Assembly (NCBI GenBank): GCA_036897095.1
Contig: JAYMSP010000494.1
Location: 1-49,480, forward strand
DNA: 49,480 bases
Direction of reading: 5' to 3'
Source of the DNA: Plantago elongata
Lineage: Eukaryota > Streptophyta > Magnoliopsida > Lamiales > Plantaginaceae
The position numbers were made by a program, and so were the translations under genes. Each line of letters opens with the position of its first letter. Within the stretch, counting starts at the first letter, position 1. The notes below the pieces were generated by a model. It was not told where the DNA came from. It did no database searches and saw nothing but the letters and a program-made list of their open reading frames with translations. Positions 15,001-25,328 of the stretch are shown here, piece by piece.

Positions 15001-18000
15001 GATGGGACAAGCAATCACAAAAACTAAATAGCTATAGCAAGAGATATAACTCGTCTTTAGTAGAGCGGATATATAAGTTAGTGATTTTGCTACAAGAGTT
15101 TAAACTTGCTGACAGCAGTTACCTAAGATGAACATCATGATCTTCTCCCCATGGTCTGCTACCACCTCCTGGGTACCTCTCAGCAAAGGAACCAGCTCTC
15201 ATGTTGTCTATCCCAACGACATTTGGATATAGTAACTTCATCATCTCACCACGCAAAGAGCTATACTCTGGCTCGGGTATAGGAGGAATGTCTTCTGTTG
15301 TGGTTATGAGATTATGTTCAAGGTCAACCACTACCACCTGCAACACAATCAGGATAGGAAAGTTCTAATGAGGTGCATGCCTCATAGTACATAGCAAAAA
15401 ATATGTGGGTAATAGCTAGAATCCATACACTTTATAAAAAGCTTAGTGTTAACTTACTTATGAGCAAGTTTTAGCAATACTGCATTATAACAAATCTTGG
15501 TTTATTAAAAGCAACAAACCAGAAACACATATACAAACACCAACCGAAGGTAATATCTGTTGTGAAATGTGAGAAAGAAAACATATGAATGGAGGAGAGC
15601 ACAGGCAGCACAAATTATGTTGATGGAGAGTTACACATAGAGCTATGGCCACTACATCCACTATGTTAGAGATTCAAGTTACACCCTTACATACAGGGTC
15701 GAATATAGTAAGGGTGTAACTTGAATCTTCTTTTATATAAGAAAAAACATACTTAATATTATAAAAATATCAGAATATAGCTAATTTATGCTTAATATAA
15801 TATTTTTTTTCTCTATTAATTTCAATGTCTTGAAGTTGTATGACTAATTTACTACCACAACACTAAGAAGAGCATTTATTAAGAAAACCACAGGAATCTG
15901 TTTATAAAATTACGGAACCAGCTCAGATTTCAGGACAGAAGAAAATAAACACTGGACTCATCTTTTTGGGGCAGAGGGAATATATAACATCTCAATCAAC
16001 CTAGATATCATCTTCACTTTGAAGTAATTCTGAAAATTAAAATGATAAATTAAGTATACAGCAGTATGGCAATACGCCAATACCTACTTATTTTTTCTTC
16101 AAAATCATAATTTACTTTCTAACAAAAGAAAATAAATGAGCACTAAGCATGATAGAGATAATTGATGAATTTCAGACGATCGAGAGACCTCACCCATAAT
16201 CCCATTTACTCGGCTTGAACTATGTCTCCTTTATTTTTATTTTTTTCCGAAACACTATATTTTGGAGAAAGTGATTCCATGTCAATCCCCGCAATTCTCT
16301 CCAAACGAGTCAGTGACGCTAAGCATTTCAGGACTTAGAAGGCAAATCACATGTTACTAAGCCACTAACGGATTTTGTAATCCAAGCTGTACAGCAGTGC
16401 CTACTTATTTTTCTTGAAAGTCAAAATTTACCATCTAAAGAAAGAAAAACGGATGAGGACGAAGGATGATAAATCTAGTTGATGGATTTCACATGTTCAA
16501 CTCTATGATTTGGAGGAAGTGATTCCGTGTCAAATCCTATTAAATTGATCTAAATGAGTCTGTGAAACAAAGCATTTAAGGACTTATAAGTTGAATCATA
16601 TGCTAAAAGCCTAAGCATTTACCCCTTTTCTTCTCCAATGCGTTCATCAATGATCAACCAGGGGGACTAACTAGCTCAAAAGTTTGTGGCTGCCTAAAGT
16701 TGTGGTTTGCAAACACTTATCATGAAAACGGAAGCAGGGCCATAAGCAACATGTGACTAACTTCCACAAGAAGTCACTTTTTACATGTATTGAATAGCAT
16801 AAGCAAACAAAATTTCAAAATAGTCACAGAGTTCATGAAGACTCCCTGAATAATTAACACAAGATGTGGATAACATCATAAGATTAGGAATCCAAGTTAG
16901 CTGTTCTGGATTCAAACACAAGCACAGTTTAAGCCTTCAAAATGATCAAACAATAACAGGTCCCCCACGCATGTCATGTTCTCATCAGTTCTATTGTTCA
17001 GATAAAGTCAAATGTCAACATGACAGACTAAATAAATATGAAGGGAACAAGAAACAAGCAAACATAGTCATCACTCTTTCAATGAAGAAGGTTCGGACAT
17101 CCACAAGAAGCATCTCTTCTTTCTTGAAGTTACTACTTCATGTATTCTTGCTGTTCAGTGGGGAAATTAAAAAAGTTCAGCAACTAATTGGGCTCCCACA
17201 CATCTTCCCTACTATCACCAAAAATGTAACTGTCACTGGTGCAATTGATTTGCCTTTAAATTCAATCATGACATGTGAAGATATATGGTCAGTAGCTTTG
17301 GTCTAGACAGCTAAACTTGACTGTATTGCTTAAAAGTACCTATGAATTGACAATATGATTTTATATTCTACTTAACAAGAAAGCACGGCTCTCGATGTGG
17401 TCCGGGAACATGAGTCAATAGAAGATTGCAGTAGATACTCAAGTCAAGCAGTAAAGATACGAGGCAACCATTTATAAAATACCAACTGGAAAATGCTACT
17501 AAGCATTATAAAAGTGTGAAACAGAAAAAACAAAAGAGTGTCCGCATGTATCATCAGCTTTCGTATATTGGATCAAAGAAAGAACTTACACCATCCATGA
17601 CCAGCCCAAAAGTATCAACACCGGAGTGCAGGCCCATCATATATGGTGTGGGAGCATCAATATAGTCAACTCCACTGAAAAATAGTAATGGAATGTAGAC
17701 GTGCTTCAGCAAAACAAACATGAGAAGATCAGAGAGCAATTGGTATTATATAGTGATAGGCTTAGCATCTAAAACTGTAATGTGTTGCACTCGTTATAAA
17801 AACAACACCTCTAAAAAGGCGTATAAAGTAGGGAATACCTGCCACCGAAATGGGTAGATTAAGTGGCAAATGGCCTCCGACACGAGTGTTAAAATAGAAT
17901 ACCTGGAACATGTAATAACACAATGAGCTGGAAAATTAAGTTATACTTGAAGGATAAGACAAAAACTATGGTTCTTTTGTTTTTTGTTTCTTTTATCCCA

Positions 18001-19336
18001 TCGGTCGTTTTCTCAACATAAGAGTTCCAACTTCTATCAAGTAGCTATAATAGAATACTGCATGTATATAATGCAAGTGGTATTTTGTACAAAAGGTGAC
18101 ACTTAATCTGCCAAAACCACTAATACTGGCTCTGCTCCTGATCAATTTTTTTGGGAGTAGAAAAGTACATGACTCCAAATTTACAAGGCGAGAGAACATA
18201 CTTGTCAGAACGAAGCAAAATCCTCCTCTCAAGCAAAACAGCTGTAAAAAGTTTGATGACATTATCAACGTCCAAACACTGGACCAAGGGCTGGAAGGAT
18301 ATCTGGGACGACATAAAAATTACAGTACACACATAAATACTAGCATCAACAGAAGAACCTCAATTCTACAAATGAAGGAGACATACATCAACAGGTGGAA
18401 GGCCATCCTTCAGAGGAACCTCTACAGCAAGTAGGCTGTTCTCAATAGCAAACAAAACACGGTCCTTCCCCGGAGTAGGCAAAGGTACATTGGAAATCAA
18501 ATGTGCTATGACCTCCCACAACGGTTTGCTGAAAAATGAAAAGTGCAATGCCACCATTACAACAAAACGTAGCCATTTCAATTTTCCATGCTAATCCAGT
18601 CAAAGTAACCAACAGAACATAGAGATTTCACTTAGGCTTTTAGTTCAGTTCAGCTTAGTTATACTACAATTCAGTTCAGATTAGAAAATTGCAGTCGAAG
18701 AGAACAGAGCCTTAGTCGTGTAACATTATACAGCTATGACTTCCAAACCAAGAGAACCATCTTACTTGACAACCATTTAAAATAACTAAACCACAAGCAC
18801 CAATGCAGTAACTAGGATAACAATCTAACCAATCCTACATCTACATACAACATTAGCCAGCTTAACTCATACCTACTCCCAACAGGCGAGAAACAGAGCA
18901 AAAAAATCTCCTCCAACGCTTGCCTCAATATCCTAAAAGCCGGCGATCTCGACACTAAACAAATACACTTATCAGCAAACGATTTCGCAGGGATCCGATA
19001 CGCCTCGGCAACATCCTCGCACACAGGATCACGAAAGGCAATACAGCTGACGTAAATCTTCGAACCGTCGCCTTCCGTCAGCACAATGGGATAACTCTTA
19101 GGGGCAGGCGAGTGCTGATTTGTGGCGTAGAACTGAACGCCGGCTGGTAAAACGCAGGTAGGGAGCTGAGGCGGGGGAGGAGGGTAGAGCGAGTGATTGG
19201 AGTGAGGATACTGATCGAGCACACAAGGAAGGTACATTACGCTTGAGCCGTGGTACCCTCGATTACCGTCTAGGGTTCGGATTTCGGGGCCGATCCCGCA
19301 GACTACGAAGTATTCAAAGATCCTTGCAGTCGCCAT
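93..19336 (-). CDS. SCD1: SCD1: DENN domain and WD40 repeat protein (3'-partial)
   Basis: SCD1 (STOMATAL CYTOKINESIS-DEFECTIVE 1) acts with SCD2 in clathrin-dependent traffic and cytokinesis at the plasma membrane and cell plate; its DENN domain links it to RabE GTPases (family knowledge). 28 exons read, in coding order: 18873-19336, 18387-18528, 18202-18302, 17839-17902, 17590-17703, 15123-15337, 13397-13451, 13228-13311, 12938-13133, 12696-12825, 12507-12567, 12380-12424, 11159-11234, 10961-11034, 10830-10880, 9865-10022, 8182-8229, 5948-6005, 5753-5836, 4514-4736, 4239-4426, 2890-2954, 2105-2228, 1593-1774, 931-1002, 701-861, 468-509, 93-301. All junctions are GT-AG and phase-consistent, giving 3486 nt (1162 codons) without a stop. 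DENN signatures include PLVQCLDVDN, ERRILLRSDKY and DYIDAPTPYMMGLH (residues ~205-285). WD40 repeats run from ~835 to the end (GHSGAVTALHC, SGSTDCTVKIWD, GSDDWTARIWS). The final ~30 residues lie left of the window. Very sure. Confidence 0.96.
2536..2774 (+). mobile_element. tRNA-derived SINE with target-site duplication, in an SCD1 intron
   Basis: The body (2553-2757) starts with an A-box-like ggtctggtggcaagg, carries a B-box-like gagttcgaacccc and ends in an A-rich tail. It is flanked by 17-bp direct repeats, actgatgtattattgtc (2536-2552) and actgatttattattgtc (2758-2774), which differ at one base. The 3' half holds four imperfect copies of a unit built on agttataaggtgg. It lies in the intron between the exons at 2890-2954 and 2105-2228. 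The near-identical duplication suggests fairly recent insertion. Confidence 0.8.
3100..4200. other. AT-rich SCD1 intron sequence, no recognised content
   Basis: This is the bulk of the 1.3-kb intron between the exons at 4239-4426 and 2890-2954. About 3230-3680 reads like remnants of old coding sequence (less AT-rich, some long codon runs), but I could not match it to any family. The rest is AT-rich without clear repeats. Confidence 0.4.
6312..6465 (+). mobile_element. Possible tRNA-derived SINE fragment
   Basis: A B-box-like gagttcaagcctc (6353-6365) is followed by a GC-richer body and an A-rich tail (acccaaaaaagaag). This is the organisation of a plant tRNA-derived SINE. I see no convincing A-box or target-site duplication, and it abuts the fold-back element on its right, so it may be part of that element's insertion history. 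It lies in the large intron between SCD1 exons 17 and 18. Confidence 0.4.
6475..7272. mobile_element. Fold-back element: ~0.8 kb imperfect inverted repeat in an SCD1 intron
   Basis: Two ~370-bp arms mirror each other around position ~6885. Left-arm landmarks and their inverted counterparts include gccaaagcggagtttgtaag (6530s) with cttacgaactccgctttggc (7200s), and catcctgagcatgatgtc (6839-6856) with gacatcatgctcaggatg (6914-6931). The unpaired centre is about 57 bases. No transposase is encoded. This fits a fold-back or MULE-like non-autonomous DNA element; a transcribed young inverted duplication could also give long hairpin RNA. The exact ends are uncertain. Confidence 0.8.
7547..7763. mobile_element. 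MITE with terminal inverted repeats and 11-bp target duplication
   Basis: The element (7558-7752, ~195 bp) begins ggaaaattctgaaatggtacc and ends with the inverse of gggaaaaatccgaatacggtacc. Similarity extends ~45 bp inward. It is bounded by gaagattctca (7547-7557) and gaagtttctca (7753-7763), an 11-bp duplication with one mismatch. The duplication length is closer to Mutator-like elements (9-11 bp) than to Stowaway or Tourist. It sits in the same SCD1 intron as the fold-back element. Confidence 0.75.
11533..11656 (+). mobile_element. Very short tRNA-derived SINE with 17-bp perfect target duplication
   Basis: The ~90-bp body (11550-11639) has an A-box-like cagctcagttggtaagac, a B-box-like gtcgggggttcgagtcac and an A-rich 3' end. 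The 17-bp repeats aaaatgaactaggtacg at 11533-11549 and 11640-11656 are identical, proving insertion by target-primed reverse transcription. It lies in an SCD1 intron between the exons at 12380-12424 and 11159-11234. It is not a working tRNA: the ends do not pair into an acceptor stem. A diverged second copy lies near the right end of the window. Confidence 0.88.
14446..14508. repeat. Perfect 25-bp inverted repeat (hairpin) in an SCD1 intron
   Basis: The arm at 14446-14470 (cgacaaggaatttcgctacc plus ttagg) is exactly mirrored at 14484-14508, with a 13-base loop that itself repeats part of the arm (acctaaggtagga). There are no mismatches. It lies in the intron between the exons at 15123-15337 and 13397-13451. 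It may be the closed end of a small fold-back insertion. Confidence 0.85.
15670..15728. repeat. Perfect 21-bp inverted repeat in an SCD1 intron
   Basis: The left arm 15670-15690 starts agattcaagttacaccctta and the right arm 15708-15728 is its exact reverse complement. The spacer is 17 bases. It is unrelated in sequence to the hairpin at 14446-14508 but has the same build. It lies in the 2.25-kb intron between the exons at 17590-17703 and 15123-15337. Confidence 0.8.
16055..16620. repeat. Diverged direct duplication (~250-300 bp unit) in an SCD1 intron
   Basis: Two blocks in the same order share a series of landmarks: a tacagcag...cctacttattttt start, a ...ggatgataaa/gcatgatag... middle, then gaagtgattcc.tgtcaa, and aagcatttcaggactta versus aagcatttaaggactta. 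The first copy is about 16055-16360 and the second about 16390-16620. The second is shorter. No family was recognised. Confidence 0.6.
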
Positions 19337-20104
19337 GGATCTTCACGATTGGGGGAAATTGGATTGTGAGATGGTTGAGATTTAACAGAGATTTGGTTGA
19401 TGAGCATAAAGGAGTGGAAATGGAGGAGAATCCATTCAGTAAATCGCGGGTAAAATGATGAAGATGAAAATATGCAACGATTTTGTCAATTTTAGTCAGC
19501 TTCAACTTAATTTTGCAGAATTCACATTGTCCAGCCGGTTTGTTCGGATATATCGCGTTTTAACTTCTAACATGAATTATTAATAATGTGCGGAAAACTA
19601 CATAAGTAAACGAATTAGTAACAAATTCCCTTGAGTCACCAAATAGTGTGCACGATTATCATCCTTCATTTTCTAAAGTGTGAAATACAAGCTCATTAGA
19701 TACGACTATGAATTTTTATTTTCGTTATCTCACACCATATCAATGCAAAAAGTAAATAAAATTATATAACTATTAAAAATATGCACAAAATCTTATAAAA
19801 AATCTTATAAAGTCATTGCAATACCCTTTTACATAAATACTAAATATGCATAATAAATTCGTATGGCGTACAGTTTGACTCGATAGTCTAAATTTCAAAA
19901 ATATTAAAATGACTTAAATCTAAACTATTAAAATATAAATAATAATTATAAATAACACTAATTAAAATTGGCACGAATATAAACAACATATATACCAATT
20001 TATTATTAGTCATGTACGCATGAAAAAGTGAAGTAAAAAGATAATTTCGAGTAACGAAAATTAAAAGAACATCCATTGTCGCACCTAACACGAACAAGAA
20101 AAAA
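19337..20104. other. Intergenic, upstream of SCD1
   Basis: This stretch should hold the SCD1 promoter and 5' leader on the minus strand. The first ~120 bases are richer in G and C and then give way to AT-rich DNA. I see no gene and no convincing TATA box. Confidence 0.6.
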
Positions 20105-20285
20105 AAGGTCGAGGGGCTTCAATGCACATATTTTAATAACTCAGTGGCTTTCGTCTCACTTTTTTCAATAACTCAAGGAGTTTCGTACAGTTTTTTTTTA
20201 TAACTCGGGAGGGTTTCGCGCACAACTTTTAATAATTCAAGGGGTTTGATATTAAATTGTTCATTCAAGGTGTTTGATATCCATG
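20105..20285. repeat. Degenerate minisatellite, ~35-bp unit, about five copies
   Basis: The pattern tttcg...cacttttttcaataactcaagg recurs with drift: aataactcag, aataactcaagg, ataactcggga, aataattcaagg, then two shorter copies ending in tttgatat. Unit length varies from about 28 to 38 bases. Confidence 0.7.
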
Positions 20286-20539
20286 CTATATAGTTATGTA
20301 CTTTTGTGAAGTGGAGATGTGTATTTATATAGGAATTGCTCCAGGGAAAGCCTATAACATATTATGATTTAACCAATATGATTAGCTTATAATATACGTG
20401 GTTATAGTAGGGTGAAATGTTTAGATCGCGTGACGACTCTGGACAATTGAAGGTCGGCTTTAATCTGATAGTGCCTTTATTTCTGGTAGATAATCCTTCC
20501 TTAGGAAAATACTTGTGTGCTTTGTGGATCTTAAAATGA

Positions 20540-21125
20540 GTCAATTATGCATATTTTTCATGATTGCAGCTTTGCAAGACTGTTATGGGCACTCTCACCA
20601 TTATCTCATTTTAATCTTGTTGCATATTGCGGTGATTTGGATCAGTGGGTCTAGGAGTCAGACATCGAGCAACCGCATGTGATTTCGAGACTTTAATTCG
20701 TATCGTGTTGGAGAATTTGGCCTAACCGGGACAAGAAGATTCGTGAAGATGTTATTTATGATGCTACTGAGTCGGTACAATATGTCCGGTAGTATATCCT
20801 TTCTTATCAAGAAGCTCGGGTAGTTTTTGCTGAACCATGGGCACCAGATGTTGATACCGGATGGTGAATTGCAAAATTGGTCACCTAATCGTCCATCCAT
20901 TGCGTTTATATTCAAAAAACAGGTTCTATGGCTTTCCGTCATTTCGAGATTGAAGGTGATTGCCTAATTTGATTAAGCAGCCACAAATTTCTGATCCATC
21001 ATCATTAGAAGTTGGAGGGATCTTTTCATTCTTATTTCTTTCGTTTTACACTACGTTGGAATAATCAATTGACTTATTTATTAGCTAAACTGCTTGAGCC
21101 AAACACTTCTGGTACTTAGATTTTG
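20540..21125 (+). pseudogene. LINE-type fragment: zinc-knuckle (zf-RVT) and RNase H-like remnants
   Basis: Conceptual translation gives FHDCSFARLLWALSPLSH near 20557-20610, the C-terminal zf-RVT signature of plant non-LTR retrotransposons. This is followed by a WRIWPNRDKKIRED-type segment and later HFEIEGDCLI and LRWNNQLTYLLAKL, typical of RVT_3 RNase H domains. Stops and frameshifts break it throughout. Only the 3' end of the element is present, as is usual for 5'-truncated LINEs. Family identification is from remembered motifs. Confidence 0.6.
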
Positions 21126-21774
21126 CATTGTCCAAATCATGAAACATGATAATTTATCAACATATTTGATTTTGTCAAAAAAAGAGAATGAATGAATTTA
21201 ACCTGTCTAATGAAAACTATACCTTACCTATATATCTACTATATTGATATGACAGGGGCCATATCTACCTTATTTTTGACTGTTTGGTGGAACTGCCTAG
21301 CTTCTCTTTCCTTCCCATTTGCAAATTATATATACCTAGCCTTCATGGGCATAAGGATTTATGTGCAGTATTTATACATGGTATTCTTATGGTATTCTAA
21401 TTGTTCGACGAATTTGTTCTGGAATAATATTATGATAAGTGACTAACTAAAGAGTATATTGTACTATACATGAATGAGGAGAAAATGCACAAAATGTTAG
21501 GCGCGTCGTCACATGACGCGGCTTTGCACACACGCTGGGCCTGTTTTTTTTTAATTCGAATTGTTTTCGTGAAAAAACGATAATTTCTCCGAAAATACAA
21601 AATAAAAAAAATAAATAAAAATCACCAACACTATGTTTTTTCGAGATCTATAAAATGAGATCAATTTAAATATTTTTTGGATCATCCCAACTCCAACTCC
21701 TCTTTCCCTCTTAATTAAACTTAATAAACTCTCTTCCCTTCAAAACACCGTGTCCACTTCAATTTTTCGGCAAG

Positions 21775-22918
21775 ATGGACGTGGAGTATTTTAAGTGGTT
21801 GAAAATCAACAAACCCGACATTTACCATGAGTATATGCAAGCTCACTTCGAAAACAGTTCTTCCCAACTCCAACCGAGTCACGTTCGAGCTTTCTTCCAA
21901 AGCTCCTACCAAGATCCCTACACTCAAAATTACCAATTTCAACCTTCCAAACACCAATATTTTCACAAACACCGGAAGACGAGATCGTTCTTGAAACGCA
22001 ACCGGAAAAACAACCGATCAGGAGGCGTGGGAAAGCGAAAGCCACTAGAGGAATGACAACCAACACAACAACCGTACGGAACAACCCATACAACGAGAGT
22101 GGGGATTTGGCTCTCATCTCAGCCCACATGGAGTTTAGTCAAAATACTATTGTTGGAACGAATCAGAAGTACTGTAAATTGTTTTGTCTTGTTGCAGAGA
22201 AGTATCAAGAGGATAGGAATGATGATCGAGATGGATAAATTTCGTTCTCATGATTCGCTTTGTGGAAGATGGGGGCGGCTAAGAGATGACATAAATCATT
22301 GGTTGATTTGTGTGGAGCGTGCTACAGTCATTTTCGGCAATCGGAGTAGCTACAATGAGTCTGATGTGAGAGACACTATCCAAGAAATATACAGAGAGAA
22401 ATCAAAGCACCACACCTCATTTACAACGTTCAAACTGTGGGAAATCATACCCAGAGTAGGAACTCAAGATGAACTTGGAGGAAATCATGAAGAAGTTCGA
22501 ACCACCTGAGGAAGCTAAGTTTGAGGATTACGATGTTGATGTTGATGTAGGTGATCAACCAATTGAATCAGCAGTTGGAAGTAGTGGAAGTAAGCGAAAA
22601 TGGGGTTATGAAAGTGCGGCAAGTATCAAGCGGCCTATTGGTCGTAACAAGGCCAAGAAGTTGGCTAAGAATATCAGTTCCGGTAACTCATCAATGGATG
22701 TAATGGGCGAGGGAATTACTATCTTTATTGAGAATTATCCCCAATTCTTTGAAGTGGAAAAATAAAAGTTGGAGCTTGCTCGCGAAAAGGAGGAGCGTAA
22801 GTCAAAGGCTAAGATGATGGACATGTATTTGGCACTTATGGAAAACTATGATTACTTGCCCAACGTTGCCAAAGCACACTTACAAGCACTAGGCAGACAG
22901 TTGTTTGGATCGGACTAA
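21775..22918 (+). pseudogene. PIF/Harbinger ORF1 (Myb/SANT-like DNA-binding), frameshifted
   Basis: The start at 21775 opens MDVEYFKWLKINKPDI; the frame shifts near 21970 into PEDEIVLETQPEKQPIRRRG. A second shift near 22200 leads to the Myb-like segment DSLCGRWGRLRDDINHW and FTTFKLWEIIP. A third, near 22470, leads to MNLEEIMKKFEPPEEAKFED and KRPIGRNKAKKLAKN, the NAM-associated-type tail. An in-frame TAA at ~22763 then interrupts a coiled C-terminus ending at 22918. In intact elements this protein binds the terminal repeats and helps import or recruit the transposase. Here it cannot be made as one chain. Confidence 0.8.
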
Positions 22919-23394
22919 TGGCTAAGGCTCGGAATGTGGCTTGTTTATTTTTACTAGTCCTTCTGTAGTGTGGCTTGTTTGTTTGTTTTTTTACTTTCCA
23001 GAGTGGCTTGTTTGTTTTTTTTTACTTTCCGAAGTGTGACTTGTTTGCATTTTAGTTTCTGAAGTTTGGCTTGTTCGTAATAAAATCAGTGTGCATTTTG
23101 TTGTGTTTGAATTCGAATTTGTCAGGCATCTCGTCAAGCATCTTATCTTTTACTTTGTCGGGAATCTTGTCAGATCTTGCTGAGTCCATACACATTATAT
23201 TTACTTTTGTCAGAAATCCAATGTTGAAGTGACTCAGCTATGACTAATAATAAATGACACATTTTTATCTCCAGCAAATTGTCTATATAATGCAATCATG
23301 GAACTCATTTGTAGACACAACACCCTCATTCCTTCTTCCTCTGTATTAATTAAACTGAAAACACTATATCCACTAATTCTTTCCAAATATAATC

Positions 23395-24700
23395 ATGTTC
23401 AACCCAGTACCAGAAAATAATACTTCATCCGAGAACAGTTCGTCATCTGATGAACTTTTCGATGGCTCTTCTACATCCTATCCTTTCGTGCAAATGCAAA
23501 ACATGATAATGCAGAACATGCCAAATGTGATCTAACACTACCAACAACAACACGTCAGGCCACGACGTAGTGGCTACACACGTGCTACATTGACAAAGAG
23601 CGAGAAGCGCGTGACGTGGCCTTGGAGCGAGACTACTTCGGTATTCGTCCAACATATGCATTAAAATTTTGACGGAGATTCAGAATGGAGAGACCGTTGT
23701 TCGAATGGGTGGTTGGAGGTGTGCTGTGTCAAGATGATTACTTTGTATGCAGGCCAGATGCTACTGGCCGCAGGGTTAACCATACTACAAAAATGTACCG
23801 CCGCAATTCGCATGCTAGCTTATGGGGCATCTGTCGACTCGGTTGATGAGTATTGTCGGCTCGGAGAAAGCACGGCTCTCGAGTGTCTCAATCGTTTTTG
23901 TGACGCCGTTGTTGCTGAGTTCGGTCCAATATACATGCGTAGGGCCAATGAGGCAGATTTACGAAGGTTGTTAGCAATCAACGGTTCACGGGGGTTTGTG
24001 GGCATCCTTGGGAGTATCGACTGTATGCATTTTGACATGGAAGAACTGTCCGAAGGTGTGACACGGTCAGTTCCAAAGCAGAAGTAAAAAGTCTACTCTT
24101 GTGTTAGAAGTAGTAGCATCCCAATATACTTGAATATGACATTCATTCTTTGGGGTTTCCGGAAAATACAATGACTTATCAATCGTGCAACGTTCACCTG
24201 TGTTCGACGATCTTCTTAACGGCACGACCCATCAGGTCAACTTTAGGTCAATGGCCATCAATACAACATGCCTTACTATCTAACCGATGGGAAACAATCC
24301 AAATTCTCTGACCTTCAAGAGTCCTGCAGCAAAGACATCGAACATGCTTTCGGAGTTATGCAAGCACGGTTTGCAATTATATAAAATACAGCCCTTGCGC
24401 ACAACAAAGTCATTCTCAAAAAGATTATGAATTGTTGCATAACTCTCCCCAACATGATAGTTGAAGATGAGCGCCACAAATACCTAGACCATGACGAAGA
24501 AATTGAAAGAGTTCGAACAAGATACCCATGAGCATGTACCGGATCTCATTGACGGAGTTTGTATCCGTCGGGCGTCGTCTACAATAAATACTATCCCAGA
24601 ATACATGAACAATTTATGCCGGATGCATAGTTTAATCACGCACACCCAGCTAACAAACGACTTGATGGAATATATTTGGAGGCAACATTGGAGATGTATC
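23395..24700 (+). pseudogene. PIF/Harbinger DDE transposase (ALP1-like), frameshifted
   Basis: After an N-terminal MFNPVPENNTSSENSSSSD the reading is interrupted by stops. The longest intact piece (23713-24087) contains KCTAAIRMLAYGASVDSVDE, GESTALECLNRFCDAVV and GFVGILGSIDCMH, the first catalytic Asp block of the DDE_Tnp_4 domain. A frameshift follows at once. Downstream, GKYNDLSIVQRSPVFDDLL (second Asp) and KDIEHAFGVMQARFAI (Glu) are recognisable in other frames, then MIVEDERHKYLD. So the three catalytic positions survive in the DNA but not in one frame. It is a dead copy; movement would need a transposase made elsewhere. Confidence 0.87.
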
Positions 24701-25022
24701 TTCTCCAATCGAGGTTATGTGTTTGTTTATTTCGATGTAGTGTGTTGTGGATTTGTTGCATCTTATTTTAGTTTGATTTAAATTCCCCGCACTATTTGTA
24801 ATATATTTGTGGTTTGTTCTATTTTAATAAATTATAAAACGTTGTAATTTTTTTTAATTTTAACTTCTAAATAATTTTATAATATGTAAATTTAAGAAAA
24901 AAATAAAAATATGACTGGCAACCACGATGTGATGACGACGCGTCACCACTGTAGAAAAAATGTGCGACGATGCATCGTCATATTACCATGACGCATCGTG
25001 AGGCGTCACTATTGAAGATGGC

Positions 25023-25328
25023 TTTAGTATGATGGTGCCAACCTATACTAGGAGAGTCGCCTATCAATATTGCACCGGCCTAAAATGTAGGGTCGGGTCG
25101 GTCCATGGCGTTAAACATGTACTAGTATTGAAAATTATATTTTGCAAATTGATAAGGAGTACATTTCGTGCCATGTGAAGTTTATGCAAGTTCATTGAGA
25201 TTTCAAATTGCTTCGATGGAAAACGACGCAATGTCTCTTGACTCTTGAGTCTTGACAGATTATATATACATGTAATTAAGCAGAACTAGATTTTATCAAC
25301 AGACAAAAAGTTAATGAAGAACAAATAA
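25023..25328. promoter_or_regulatory. Upstream region of the BBE-like gene, with TATA box at 25261
   Basis: A clean tatatata at 25261-25268 stands about 60 bases before the ATG at 25329, a usual plant distance once a short leader is allowed. The Harbinger right end finishes at the start of this stretch, so the element forms the upstream boundary of the promoter. Nothing else was recognised. Confidence 0.5.

Larger units (their letters stand above)
21500..25022 (+). mobile_element. Decayed PIF/Harbinger DNA transposon
   Basis: It holds the two genes expected of a plant PIF/Harbinger element, both on the plus strand: a Myb/SANT-like ORF1 and a DDE transposase, each broken. The right terminus, inverted, reads gccatcttcaatagtgacg, next to a tta trinucleotide that fits the 3-bp TWA target preference. 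Both subterminal zones are packed with gacgcgtcgtca-like CpG motifs and small palindromes. The left terminus has the subterminal motifs (gcgcgtcgtcacatgacgcg from 21501) but not the matching outermost bases, so it is probably truncated. The inverted right end matches the left end of the ~0.7-kb element at 47.1 kb. Confidence 0.85.

Noticed and set aside
16866..17306. 146-residue plus-strand ORF
   Set aside because: It lies in an SCD1 intron, antisense, with no recognisable motif or splice support.
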